Shown here: positions 48,645-60,700 of the stretch, in pieces
Position numbering within the stretch: the stretch's first letter is position 1
Layout: every line of letters begins with the position of its first letter
DNA from: Closterium sp. Naga37s-1
Taxonomy: Eukaryota > Streptophyta > Zygnematophyceae > Desmidiales > Closteriaceae
Direction of reading: 5' to 3'
Assembly (NCBI GenBank): GCA_947471745.1
Contig: CANJKZ010000078.1
Location: forward strand, 4,964,501 to 5,028,500
DNA length: 64,000 nucleotides
Program-made: the position numbers and the translations under genes
Notes under the pieces: generated by a model
Told to the model about the DNA's origin: nothing
Seen by the model: only the letters and a program-made list of their open reading frames with translations
Database searches by the model: none

Positions 48645-51600
48645 GGGTAGACGTCGCTCAGCGAACAAGCACCGCCGCTCGAAGTGCTCTCTCGTAAGCA
48701 CGCACGGCCACAGCAGAGGCTCTCGCTGAGCTTGGCCGACACCCCCGCCATGACTGAAATTAATCTCGCGACACTGACGCAAGAGCAGTTCGACCGTCTC
48801 GTGTGCCAACTCGAAGATTCGGCACTCGAAATTGCGACACTCACGGCGGAACGCGACTTCGCTCGCCAGCAATCGACGGTGAATGCACCAGCACCAACAA
48901 AAGCACCTTCACAATCGGAGGAGCCGATCGTCATCTCATCAGGCACACCGACAGAGAACAGCAGCGTGGGATAACGCTCAGGCGTAGCCAGCGATGGCGC
49001 CGCTCACTCAATGCCTGGCATGGAGAGAAATAGGGCCGCATCAAGCCCGCGTGAGCCTCGCGAAGCTCGTCGGCACGTGGAGTTTGCAGCAACAAGCGGC
49101 AACCACGACACCATGGCACCAATGCCACTCAAGCCGCAGCGGCCGCCCTGTTTCAATCCAAGCCAACGTGGAGGTCCGACGGTTCAATCGTGGGTCTTCA
49201 AGATGTACGTTTTTTTCGATGTGAATTACGTCGAGTCGGACGCAGAGAAGATTCGCTACGCCGTTTCGCAGTTGAGGGGCCCCACCATGGACTGGTGGCG
49301 AGTCATCGTGACGTCGCCACGCGCCTACGAGCCACCGTCGCAAGAGGAAGGGCCCACGGGCCCAGCCGTCACCTGGAGTTCATTTTGCGAGACAGCCCAG
49401 TACAGCACGTGGGATGTGTGGTGCACAGGGCTTCGGGCGCGCTTTGAGCCGATCGCAGCTTCTATTTCGGCGCGTCAAAGACTACATACCTGGCGGCAGC
49501 TCGGATCAGTTCAAGACTACACGAGCAGTTTTCTCGCATTATGCGAGCAAGTCGGCTGCATGCATGAAGCGGAGCGGGTGGACCGTTACGCTGGAGGGCT
49601 AAAGCCAAACATCTCACACGAAATCATGCTACGCGGGCTCTCGAATTTTAACGAGATCCTCGCACTCGCCGAGAAAATCGACATTTTGCGCCGTCCGAGG
49701 CCGGGGTCCTACTACGGACATCGTCACCGGGGACCGATCGAGCACGCCACCGTACACGCTGTTGCGACGAATGCAGCTGCCGCACCGTTTAAGGGGCGCT
49801 GCTTTGCTTGCAATCAGCCGGGGTAGACGTCTCTCAGCGAACAAGCACCGCCGCTCAATGTGCTCTCTCGTAAGCACGCACGGCCACGGCAGATGTCAGA
49901 ATATTATGTTTCTCTAGTCTGCAGTGGGGTACTCTGTAGTGAGTACAACCCTGTTAGGGTTTTCTATTTGTATCCCAATGCTTTCTAGTGCAATAATCCT
50001 TTCTCACTCATTTCTCTCGTCAATCTTCTCACATGGTATGGAGCGATTTCGATCAAAGGGCCCACCACTGAAATTTTCACTGCCTGCTCGACGCGCGCGT
50101 CGCGCCTTCCCTTCGAGGCCCGTCGTGGCCCCTGCGCCTGCCCTTAGAGCCAGCGCCGGCCCCGTAAGGCCCCGTAAGGCCCCCCCTTTTTCGGCCCCGT
50201 AAGGCCCCGTAAGACCCCTTCGCGGCCCGTTAGGCCCCCTGCACGGCCCGTAGAGGCCCCCTTGCGGCCCGTAGCGGCCCCCTTCGCGGCCCGTTAGGCC
50301 CCTTCGCGGCCCGTTAGGCCCCTTCGCGGCCCGTTAGGCCCCCCTTCGCGGCCCGTTAGGCCCGTCGCGGCCCCTTTCGCGGCCCGTTAGGCCCCCGTCG
50401 CGGCCCCTTCGCGGCACGTTAGGCCCGTCGCGGCCCCTTTCGCGGCCCGTTAGGCCTCCGTCGCGGCCCCTTCGCGGCCAGTTTGGCCCCTTCGCGGCCC
50501 CCTTTACGACCTGCAGCGGCCCCTTCGCGGCCCGTTAGGCCCGTCGCGGCCCCTTCGCGGCCTGTCCCAGACCTGCCCCGACCCCGGCCCTGCCCCGACC
50601 CTGTCGCGGCCCCTCGTCGCGCCCCCCCCCCCCCGTACAGGCCCCGTCGCCCGGCGCCGCCCCTGTCCCGAGCCTGTCACGGCCCTGCCCCGACCCTGTC
50701 GCGGCCCTATCGCGGCCCTGCCCCTGCCATGCCCCGACCCTGCCCAGGCCCCGCCCCCCTCATGCCGGTCGTGGCGCACCAGGGGCCCGTGCACCGCCCC
50801 CCCCCCCCCCCTTTTCCCGTCGCCTTACGTGGCGACCCGGGGGGGGGGGGGGGGGGCGCGCGTCGCCCCTTCTTCCGCCTGCTCTGGCGCCCTGGGAGGC
50901 CGCGCGTCCCCGTACTCCCCCCCCCCCCCCCCCCCCCCCCCACCTCAGGTCGCCTCCACAGGCGACGGGAGGGGCGACCTGGAGGGGGGGGGCGTGCGTC
51001 GGAGCACCCGCCTCTGGTGCAGCCGCCCCTGGAGCAGCCGCCCCTGGTGCAGCCACCCCTGGTGCAGCCGCCCCTGGAGCAGCCGCCCCTGGTGCAGCAG
51101 CCCCTGGATCAGCCGCCCCTGGTGCAGCCGCCCCTGGTGCAGCCGCCCCTGGAGCAGCCGCCCCTGGACCCCCCTCCTCTCCGCCCTTTTCTCCTCTCCC
51201 TCCCCCTGCTGCGGGTGCAGCAGTGGGGGGGAGGGGATCTGCCATCCCCCTGGAGCGGATGCGGCAGTGGGGGGAGGGGACCTGCAGCACCTGCCTGCCC
51301 CCCCCGCACCCCCCCCCCCCCCCCCCCCTCAGGTCGCCTCAACAGGCGACGGGAGGGGCGACCTGGCGGGGGGGGCCGTGCGTCGGAGCAGCCGCCCCAG
51401 GTGCAGCCGCCCCTGGAGCAGCCGCCCCTGGTGCAGCCGCCCCTGGTGCAGCCGCCCCTGGAGCAGCCGCCCCTGGTGCAGCAGCCCCTGGAGCAGCCGC
51501 CCCTGGTGCAGCCGCCCCTGGTGCAGCCGCCCCTGGAGCAGCCGCCCCTGGAGCAGCCGCCCCTGGTGCAGCCGCTCCTGGACCTCAGCAGCCGCCCCTG

Positions 51601-54600
51601 GCCCCTGGCCCCTGGAGCAGCCGCCCCTGGACCCCCTCCTCTCCGCCCTTTTCTCCACTCCCTCCCCCTGCTGCGGGTGCAGCAGTGGGGGGAGGGGATC
51701 TGCCAACCCCCCCACCCCCCCCCCCCCATCTCTCTGCTGCGGGTGCAGCAGTGGGGGAGGGTATGGGGGTGGCGGGTGTGGCCAACCCGCCAGCCCTGCT
51801 GCTGCCCCGCGCGCCCTGCTGCCCTGTGCGCCCCGTGCGCCCTGCTGCCCTCTGCATGCGCCATGCACAGCACCCCCCTCCCCCCCCCCTTCTCCTCCAT
51901 CCCCTGTTGCAGGTGCAGCAGTGGGGGAGGGTATGGGGGTGGCGGGTGTGTGGCATCTCCTGCTCCTCCTCCTACTCCGTCTCCCACTGCTGCAGCTGCC
52001 GCTGAGGGGGGTGGGTGTGTGTGAGTCGACGGAGTGGTGCTAGGGGGTGGAGTGTGAGTGAACCTAGGGGTGCAGCAGGGGGTGTGTGAATGGGGGGTGC
52101 GGCAGTAGAAGGGAGGTTGGGTGGAGGTAGCCGTCGTGTTGCTAGCAGTGCCAGTAGTCCGGAGGTGCGCTTCCGGTAGCCCAGTGATGCCGCTGCGCCA
52201 GTCGCCCGTGGGTCCGTTGCTCCTGCCGCTCGTCTTAGCCGCGGAGCCAGTTACTCCTGTAGTCCGGAGGTGCGCCTCCGGTAGCCACAGTGCGCGCCGC
52301 TCCTGTTGCCCGTGTGTCGGCAGCTTCCGCCGTTGCCTCCTCTCTCCTCTCCTATTAGTCCAGCCTCCTCCTCCTCACTTGCCCTCTGTGATAGCCTCTA
52401 GCTTTGCTTATTTATTGTGAACTTTAAACTGTTACTTCTTGTACTTGTGCTCAGAATGTGTGGTGACATTGTGATCCACCCTGAGCTTGCTTTGCTTTGC
52501 TTCTTGTGCTGATCATACCCCACTTTGACTATGGGGGTGTGTCAGAATATTATGTTTCTCTAGTCTGCAGTGGGGTACTCTGTAGTGAGTACAACCCTGT
52601 TAGGGTTTTCTATTTGTATCCCAATGCTTTCTAGTGCAATAATCCTTTCTCACTCATTTCTCTCGTCAATCTTCTCACAGCAGAGGCTCTCGCTGAGCTT
52701 GACCGACACCCCCGCCATGGCTGAAATTAATCTCGCGACACTGACGCAAGAGCTGTTCGACCGTCTCGTGTGCCAACTCGAAGATTCGGCACTCGAAATT
52801 GCGACACTCACGGCGGAATGCGACTTCGCTCGCCAGCAATCGACGGTGAATGCACCAGCACCAACAAATGCACCTTCAAAATCGGAGGAGCCGATCATCA
52901 TATCATCAGGCACACCGACACAGAACAGCAGCGTGGGATAACGCTCAGGCGTAGCCAGCGATGGCGCCGCTCACTCAATGCTTAGCATGGAGAGAAATAG
53001 GGCCGCACCAAGCCCGCGTGAGCCTCGCGAAGCTCGTCGGCACGTGGAGTTTGCAGCAATAAGCGGCAACCACGACACCATGGCACCAATGCCACTCAAG
53101 CCGCAGCGCTCGCCCTGTTTCAATCCAAGCCAACGTGGAGGTCCGACGGTTCAATCGTGGGTCTTCAAGATGTACGTTTTTTTCGATGTGAATTACGTCG
53201 AGTCGGACGCAGCGAAGATTCGCTACGCCGTTTCGCAGTTGAGGGGCCCCACCATGGACTGGTGGCGAGTCATCGTGACGTCGCCACGCGCCTACGAGCC
53301 ACCGTCGCAAGGGCCCACGGGCCCAGCCGTCACCTGGAGTTCATTTTGTGAGACAGCCCAGTACAGCACGTGGGATGTGTGGTGCGCAGGGCTTCGGGCG
53401 CGCTTTGAGCCGATCGCGGCTTCTATTCCGGCGCGTCAAAGACTACATACCTGGCGGCAGCTCGGATCAGTTCAAGACTACACGAGCAGTTTTCTCGCAT
53501 TATGCGAGCAAGTCGGCTGCATGCATGAAGCGGAGCGGGTGGACCGTTACGCTGGAGGGCTAAAGCCAAACATCTCACACGAAATCATGCTACGCAGGCT
53601 CTCGAATTTTAACGAGATCCTCGCACTCGCCGAGAAAATCGACATTTTGCGCCGTCCGAGGCCGGGGTCCTACTACGGACATCGTCATTGGGGACCGATC
53701 GAGCACGCCACCGTACACGCTGTTGCGACGAATGCAGCTGCCGCACCGTTTAAGGGGCGCTGCTTTGCTTGCAATCAGCCGGGGTAGACATCTCTCAGCG
53801 AACAAGCACCGCCGCTCAATGTGCTCTCTCGTAAGCACGCACGGCCACGGCAGAGGCTCTCGCTGAGCTTGACCGACACCCCCGCCATGGCTGAAATTAA
53901 TCTCGCGACACTGACGCAAGAGCAGTTCGACCGTCTCGTGTGCCAACTCGAAGATTCGGCACTCGAAATTGCGACACTCACGGCGGAATGCGACTTCGCT
54001 CGCCAGCAATCGACGGTGAATGCACCAGCACCAACAAATCCACCTTCACAATCGGAGGAGCCGATCGTCATCTCATCAGGCACACCGACACAGAACAGCA
54101 GCGTGGGATAACGCTCAGGCGTAGCCAGCGATGGCACCGCTCACTCAATGCTTGGCATGGAGAGAAATAGGGCCGCACCAAGCCCGCGTGAGCCTTGCGA
54201 AGCTCGTCGGCACGTGGAGTTTGCAGCAACAAGCGGCAACCACGACACCATGGCACCAATGCCACTCAAGCCGCAGCGCTCGCCCTGTTTCAATCCAAGC
54301 CAACGTGGAGGTCCGACGGTTCAATCGCGGGTCTTCAAGATGTACGTTTTTTTCGATGTGAATTACGTCGAGTCGGACGCAGCGAAGATTCGCTACGCCG
54401 TTTCGCTGTTGAGGGGCCCCACCATGGACTGGTGGCGAGTCATCGTGACGTCGCCACGCGCCTACGAGCCACCGTCGCAAGAGGAAGGGCCCACGGGCCC
54501 AGCCGTCACCTGGAGTTCATTTTGCGAGACAGCCCAGTACAGCACGTGGGATGTGTGGTGCGCAGGGCTTCGGGCGCGCTTTGAGCCGATCGCGGCTTCT

Positions 54601-55008
54601 ATTTCGGCGCGTCAAAGACTACGTACTTGGCGGCAGCTCGGATCAGTTCAAGACTACACGAGCGGTTTTCTCGCATTATGCGAGCAAGTCGGCTGCATGC
54701 ATGAAGCGGAGCGGGTAGACCGTTACGCTGGAGGGCCGAAGCCGAACATCTCGCATGAAATCATGCTACGCATGCTCTCGAATTTTAACGAGATCCTCGC
54801 GCTCGCCGAGAAAATCGACATTTTGCGCCGTCCGAGGCCGGGGTCCTACTACGGACATCGTCATCGGGGACCGATCGAGCACGCCACCGTACACGCTGTT
54901 GCGACGAATGCAGCTGCCGCGCCGTTTAAGGGGCGCTGCTTTGCTTGCAATCGGCTGGGCCATCGCAAGAGCGAATGCCCAGAGGAGCTGAGGCGCCACG
55001 GAACATAG
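48645..55008 (+). repeat. 1.17-kb gag segment repeated in tandem (two full copies plus a third that runs on)
   Basis: Copies start at the GGGTAGAC(G/A)TC junction near 48645, 49821 and 53782. Periods are about 1,176 and, without the nested element, about 1,170 bp. Copies are nearly identical; the unit junction falls within the zinc-knuckle region, so only the third reads on into the knuckle and protease. Confidence 0.9.
49894..52679 (+). mobile_element. Non-autonomous LTR element (LARD-like) nested in the gag repeat
   Basis: Apparently identical 140-bp LTRs at 49894-50033 and 52540-52679, flanked by GCAGA (49889-49893 and 52680-52684). The uninterrupted site is visible in the third gag copy near 53849. 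A primer site (TGGTATGGAGC) follows the left LTR and the purine tract CTATGGGGGTG precedes the right one. The interior holds GC-rich arrays (CGGCCCGTTAGGCCCCTTCG at 50200-50530; CCGCCCCTGGTGCAG at 51010-51170 and 51400-51590) and no gag-pol. It shares the Copia-family 3' stretch with the element at 22640-24137 but is about twice as long. Looks whole and very young. Confidence 0.93.
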
Positions 55009-55565
55009 CAGGAGAGGGAGTCCCAGAGGCAGGGAAACGCCAGCAGTCAGTAGAAGTTGGGCCAACTACTGACGAGACTGCCTGCTCGCCCAACCTCATC
55101 GACCCTCACCGAGTCACAGTACCGATTCACGCTATTGATCGGGCTCGGATGAATAAGGAGGGTACAACGACGGATTGCCCAGTACTGATCCACGGGAAAA
55201 TACAGGGAGCAGCAGTGAAGATTTTTATAGACGAAGGCGCAAGTCACTGCTTAGTTAATACCACGACTGCACGGAAGCTGCAATTGGCACTTAGTCGGTG
55301 TTTACCGGGGATAGACGCACGCTTAGTTGACGGAACGCCGCTGGCCATACGGGATAAGGTGGAGAGAGTAAAAGTCCGTTGCGGGGGGAACTTCGGGTTT
55401 ACACAGGAAATGCTCGTGACGACATTGGATGGGCACGACATTTTACTGGGACGTGATTGGCCGCGAAGGTACAACCTGCGAATCGGCTGGACGGCGGGTA
55501 GCTGTACTATGCAAGCAGGGCCGGACAGCGCAAGGGCGCTTCGGGCAGGAACGAGCGAAACTATC

Positions 55566-55737
55566 GGTGGGCTCTAAAAACTTAACAGGTTTCCTGCTCT
55601 GAATACCATGTCAGAATAACTGTGCATGAATGAATGAACTATGAATGAGTTGGGTACAAGTACTAACCCTAAAGTATTGTATCCCTTGTAGGCTAACCCA
55701 CTATAGCCTAGAGCGAACACAAACATATAGTTTGACA
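55566..55737 (-). mobile_element. Copia LTR stub fused to the Gypsy fragment
   Basis: LTR at 55609-55737 in minus orientation, followed inward by the primer site TGGTATTCAGAGCAGG (55608-55593) and about 30 bp of leader ending in the GGGCTC box near 55566. The other LTR and all coding parts are absent. Truncated fossil. Confidence 0.8.
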
Positions 55738-56684
55738 AAGAGCGGGCGTGGAGAGGGCGCTGGAACGAGGCACCACCACGCCAGGACAGGTACACGTGCT
55801 CTGCACCCCTGCGCTCTGCGCTCTGCCCCCTGCGCTCTGCCCCCTCCGCCCCATGTGCTCTGCCCCTTGCGCTCCGCCCCCTGGGTTCTGCCCACTGCGC
55901 TCTGCACTATGCGCCCTGCGCTCTGCGCCCTATTCTCTATGCCCTATGCTCTGCGCCCTATGCTCTGCACCCTATGCTATGCGCCCTATGCTCTGTGCCC
56001 TATGCTCTGGTTCCTATTCCCCTTCTCGCCAAACCTCCACCTGCCCCCGCCCCTTTCCAACCACTAACCCTCATGGTTGTCCCCTTCCTCCCTTTCCCCC
56101 ACCTGTTTTCTTCCTCCCACATGAGGCAGGGAAGGAGGGCAGGAGAAAGGAATTCGAGGGGGGAGTGCTGTCCACTGCTGCATGTCTCAACCTCTCATGT
56201 GTGTCTCGCCCCTCACCCTCTCCCCCTCTCCCCCTTCTCCTTCCTTTCTCTCTGACGGCCACGCCCTTCCCCCGTTCCTCCTCTTCCCCTCTTTTCTCTG
56301 TTTCTCATCTCTTCCTGACCACTTTCCCCTGCTTGCCCCACCTCCTTACCTGATTTCCCATATCTTCCCTCTCCCCTTTCCCCTCTCCCCTCCTACCCCT
56401 TACGTGCTCCTCCTTCCACCTCAGCTGACATGCTTCCCCTTTCCCTTCCCCCCTTGCTTCCCTCTTCCCCCTCCTCTTCGCTATCTCCCCTGTTTGCGTA
56501 TTTTCTTGTTCCCCCTCCCCAGCCCTAGTATTCCCTCCCTCTCCATGGCTATTGCAGTGACTACACTGAAGTCTTTTTCTGGTACTACAGCCCGCCTCAG
56601 CCCATCATCACATGACATGCTCGTAGAGAAACCAGTTCCCCTCATGTTTTTTTCAAGGCCTTGAGAAAGGTACAATCAAAAGTA
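55738..56684. other. Pyrimidine-rich spacer with minisatellite
   Basis: At about 55800-56020, 13-15 bp units of the CCCTATGCTCTGCG type; then a CT-rich stretch to 56520. A short peptide at 56545-56664 resembles a targeting presequence, but no continuation was found. Confidence 0.55.
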
Positions 56685-56899
56685 TTAGGAGCATGCCTCT
56701 ATGTACCCTACTGACACTCTTTGTGTCCATTCATCTTGGAAGAATATCTTGCTCTGCAGGAACAAAAGTACATACTGTGCCTTTGGAATGGATTTCTCCA
56801 TCAGTATTCTCATATCATGCTTGCATACAACACACAAGAAACAGGCAGTGGTATGGTGTAAAGCATCGACTAGCTGCGCCTCAGCTTGCTCCTCTGCTT
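56685..56899 (-). CDS. Possible 3'-terminal exon of an unidentified gene
   Basis: On the minus strand an acceptor (AATTTTCAG, near 56908-56900) precedes about 70 codons ending at 56685. The peptide starts GEAEEQAEAQLVDALHHTTA and contains VCKHDMRILMEKSIPKAQYV and KIFFQDEWTQRVSVG. Composition is protein-like, unlike its low-complexity surroundings. Upstream exons would lie to the right, where Copia element 3 has inserted or sequence is lost. No family recognised. Confidence 0.4.
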
Positions 56900-57324
56900 C
56901 ACCACTGAAAATTAGGGGAGTGGAGTAGGAAGAAAGAATTGTGTGAACAAACATGGGGGAGGTGGTGTGAGGTGCAAGGGAACAACCGCAAGGGGATACA
57001 AGCAGAGGCACATGATGAAAGCATGTATGGGGTGACAGTGATGAGTGCGCATGCATGGGAACTAGAGGGCGGAAGGTGAGGAGTGAGGGGGAAGGGGAGG
57101 GCATGAAAAGGAAGGGAAGGGTGGAGGAGGGATGGGGAAGGGAAGGGCAGGGCAGGGAGGGAAAGGCAGGGATTGGGAGGGCAGGTGGGGAACAGGGCAG
57201 AGGGTGGGGGGAAGGAGGGTGAGAGTGCGAGAGGACTGAGAGAGAGAGAGTGCGAGAGGACTGAGAGTGAGAGAGAGGGAGTGCGGGTGTCAGGAGAGAG
57301 AGAGTGTGTGTGTGTGCGGGTGCA

Positions 57325-57325
<1 letters not shown>

Positions 57326-57383
<58 letters not shown>
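57326..57383 (+). repeat. (AG)n microsatellite
   Basis: About 28 uninterrupted AG units. Confidence 0.95.
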
Positions 57384-57385
<2 letters not shown>

Positions 57386-57711
57386 CGGGAGAAGGGAGAG
57401 AGAGGAATGAGGGAAGGTGCGAAGGAATGAGAGATGGCGGCAGAACGGAATGGGAGAGGGTGGGCGGAACATAATGAGAAAGGCTATCGCGCACTTGCAA
57501 CGGGCATTTTTCCAATGAGCGAGGGTGACGAGCATGGGAAATACGAGCAATGGGGGGAACTGCCAGCGATAGGGAGTGGAAGGACACCTGGGCAAGGAGT
57601 GGAAGGACACATGGAGAGGGAGATTATGGGGGGAGGCAAGGAAGGGGATGGGGGGAAGAAGGGAAGGGGATGGGGGGAGGCAGGGAAGGGGATGGGGGGA
57701 GAAAGGGAAGT

Positions 57712-60700
57712 GGATGGATCACAAAGTCACCACACACTATGAGCACAAGCAAATGGCCACAAGGCCAGTTCACATGCAGAATTATATAAACGAGAACAAA
57801 CAGTACAGTGATCATAACCTAGTAGGGGGTAAGCATGCAGGTATATGTATATAGATCACAGTACAAGCAAAGTCACGCAGTGAGCAAGTGAGGCAAAGTA
57901 GACACAAGGCCTAAAACAGTACTGAAACGCTGATGATCACCAGACTGAAGTGCCTTGCTGAATATAGCAGCAGTGTTCACTCTGAAAATCCACATGCCAT
58001 CGACTATGTTCGCCCCAGAAGGGGGGAACTGCGTCGACGTAGGTGCATGTGGACTTCCAGGATCCAATCTCTGCATCCATGGTTGTCTGCCACTGAGAGG
58101 AGTAGGGACCCGTAATCGCTTCTGCGTAAGAGCGCGGGGTCGGGATGTCTGGTGCATCCGAGTCTCCCTCAGGTGCAAGCAGCATGGCCACGAGATGAGG
58201 TACAGCAGCTGCAAGACACTCAAAGTCCTCCTGCCTGTCCTCAAGGATGTCCGTGCCAAGAGCACACTCACCCCCGACGGATGGAGGATAGTCAGACTCA
58301 GACTCAGCGATAAGACTAGCGGCGTAGTCGAGACGACAGGCAGCAGCAAAGTCAACAAGCTCAGCAACTAGGGCAGACGCAACAGCAGACTCAAACAAAT
58401 TGTCAGTGGCAACAGTGGCTAGAAGACGTGTGACAGTAGGACTGGTAGCACGAACAAAGTCAGACTCAGGGTCCGGACCGTCAGCAAGAGAGGACGCAGG
58501 AGGAGACGGCAAGGGAACTCGCAAAGGAACAGAGGAAGGACGAAGTGCCATATGGTGCGTGCCGGGGACAGGAGGAGGACGCGGACGAGGAACACGACGA
58601 CCAGTGCAAACAGCGCGAACAAGTGAGGCAGGACGAGACTCAGGCTCACGACGCTCTGTAAGGGAGTCTCTCTGCTCAGCGTAACGAGAAGGAGCAGGCA
58701 GTGGGGAGTCTGGTTGCAACTGTGGCTGCGACTGGTGAGGCGGTGGACACAGTAAGCGAGGAGTATGGCCAGTAGAAGACGGGAGACTAAGAACATGGCG
58801 AAGGACCCAGCCAGGTGGCGACAGAGACAACGGGGGCGGCGGAACGAAAAACGGTCGCCGCTGCACAGTGCCTCCAGCACTAGTACCGCCAGCTCCAGCA
58901 CCCCCAACACCAGCACCTCCAGCTCCAGGGTCTCCAGCTCCAGCGCCTCCATCTCCAGTGCCGCCAGCTTCAGCTCCTCCAGCTCCAACACCTCCAGCGC
59001 CACCGCCTCCAGCTCCAGCGCCTCCAGCTCCAGTGCCTCCAGCTCCTACTCCTCCAGCTCCAACGCCTCCAGCACTAGCGCCTCCAGCTCCAGGGTCTCC
59101 AGCTCTAGTGCCTCCAGCTCCATGGTCTCCAGCTCCAGTGCCTCCAACTCCAGCGCCTCCAGCTCCAGCGCCTCCAGCTCTAGGGTCTCCAACTCCAGCT
59201 CGTCCAGCTTAAGCGCCTCTAGCGCCAGCGCCGCCAGCTCCAGGGTCTCCAGCTCCAAAGCCTCCAGCTCCAGGGTCACCAGCTCCAGTGCCTCCAGCTC
59301 CAGCGCCTCCAACTCCACTGCCTCTAGCTCCAGGGTCTCCAGCTCCAGCGCCTCCAACACCACCAGCTCCAGCAGCTCCAGTACCTCTAGTACGAGCACC
59401 TCTAGGACCAGCAGCTCCAGCACCTCCGGTACCTCCAGCTCCAGCAGTAACTCTAGCACCTCTAGGACCAGTAGCTACAGCACCTCCAGCTCCAGTGCCT
59501 CCAGCGGCAGGGCCTCTAGCTCCTGAAGCGCCACTCCTAAGGCGTATGCGCCGAGCAAACTACTCGTGCAGCTGCCGCGGTGAGAGAGGCTCCCGCCGGC
59601 GAGATTGTCGTGGCGAGACACCCGCAGGACCTCCGGCAGACGCAGTTGCCCTAGGCTCAGCACCCTCAGACTCTGCACCCTCAGACTCAGCACCCCCAGG
59701 CTCCGCACACTTAGTCTCAGCACCCTCAGGCTCCGCACCCTCGGGCTTAGCACCCGCAGGCTCATCACCCTCAGACACAACACCCCTAGCAGCACCACCC
59801 CCAGCAGCACCAGAGTTAACAGTGACCTTGACAGACTCAGCCAGGGGGAGTGGGTCTACCTGAGACACACCTGAGAGAGCAAGACCCTGAGGGGGGAGGG
59901 GGTCTACCGGAGTGGGACCTGGAGCGAGGAAGAGCGGTGGGGGGAGGAGAGGGGCAGTGCGATAGGGGAAGAGACGGTAAAAGAGGACCGACTTGTCAAA
60001 CGTGACATCCTGAGAGGGCAGGACACGGCGCGAGGTGGGGTGGTAAAACTGCAAGCCAGGCGCGTCAGGGGGAAAGCCAAGGAAGACGCAGGGAATGGCA
60101 TGGGAGGAGAGCTTGTCCGCGGAAGTATCGCGGACAAAGGCACGAGAGCCCCAGACCCAGAACACCGACGCATCGCCAACCTTCCCCGTCCAACGCAGTG
60201 TAGGCGAGGTCTCCGGCAAGGAGACACGGGGCCAGAGGTTGAGCTGATGCGCAGCGTATCAGACCGCTAACGGCCACAGAAAATGGGGAGCAGCCGCATG
60301 GATCATGGAGGTACGAGCCACCTCCATGACTAAGCCAATGCGGCGCTCAGCAACCCCATTTTGCTGCGGGGTGGCCAGAAGCGTGAACGACTAGAGGATA
60401 CCCTTTCCACGACAAAAGTCCCACAAGAGGTCGGAGGAGAACTCACCACCTCTGTCAGAGTGTAGATGTAGGACAGGAAGGTCCTGGCGGAACCGCTCGC
60501 GGAGCTGGAGACGGACTGCGCGGATCCAAGGGATCAAGACATCTGGGACCTCACCCTTGCTGCACAAGGGGAAGACCGTGGTGTAACGCGTGTAGTCGTC
60601 AACAACCAGCAGAAAGTAGCGCTCGCGGCCCTGTCCACTGACGCGGGCTGGGCCCCACACGTCCATGCGGAGAGCCTGCAGGGGAGCGGTCGTCGGGGGA

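Larger units (their letters stand above)
48187..55577 (+). mobile_element. Broken Ty3/Gypsy-type element with amplified gag segment
   Basis: Parts: LTR, primer site, a short leader, a coiled-coil-like gag N-region (NLATLTQEQFDRLVCQLEDS), a gag capsid-like region (RQRLHTWRQLGSVQDYTSSF), and, only in the rightmost copy, a CCHC knuckle (CFACNRLGHRKSEC, about 54.95 kb) followed by a retropepsin-like domain (FIDEGASHCLVN, about 55.2 kb). Integrase and reverse transcriptase are missing, and the element ends against a Copia stub. The gag segment is present three times in tandem (separate entry), and a non-autonomous LTR element sits in the second copy. Fossil; clearly not whole. Confidence 0.8.

Noticed and set aside
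50483-52043. Open frames of 513 and 404 codons in the nested element
   Set aside because: Made of CCGCCCCTGGTGCAG-type units and homopolymer C runs; no domain, and all three frames of the repeat are open.
55609-55737. LTR considered as the missing 3' LTR of the Gypsy element
   Set aside because: Its sequence, primer site and leader match the Copia family on the minus strand, not the LTR at 48187-48545.
56545-56664. Short plus-strand frame MAIAVTTLKSFSG..., like a plastid presequence
   Set aside because: Stops after 39 codons, no donor site leading to a continuing exon was found, and the opposite strand is equally open.
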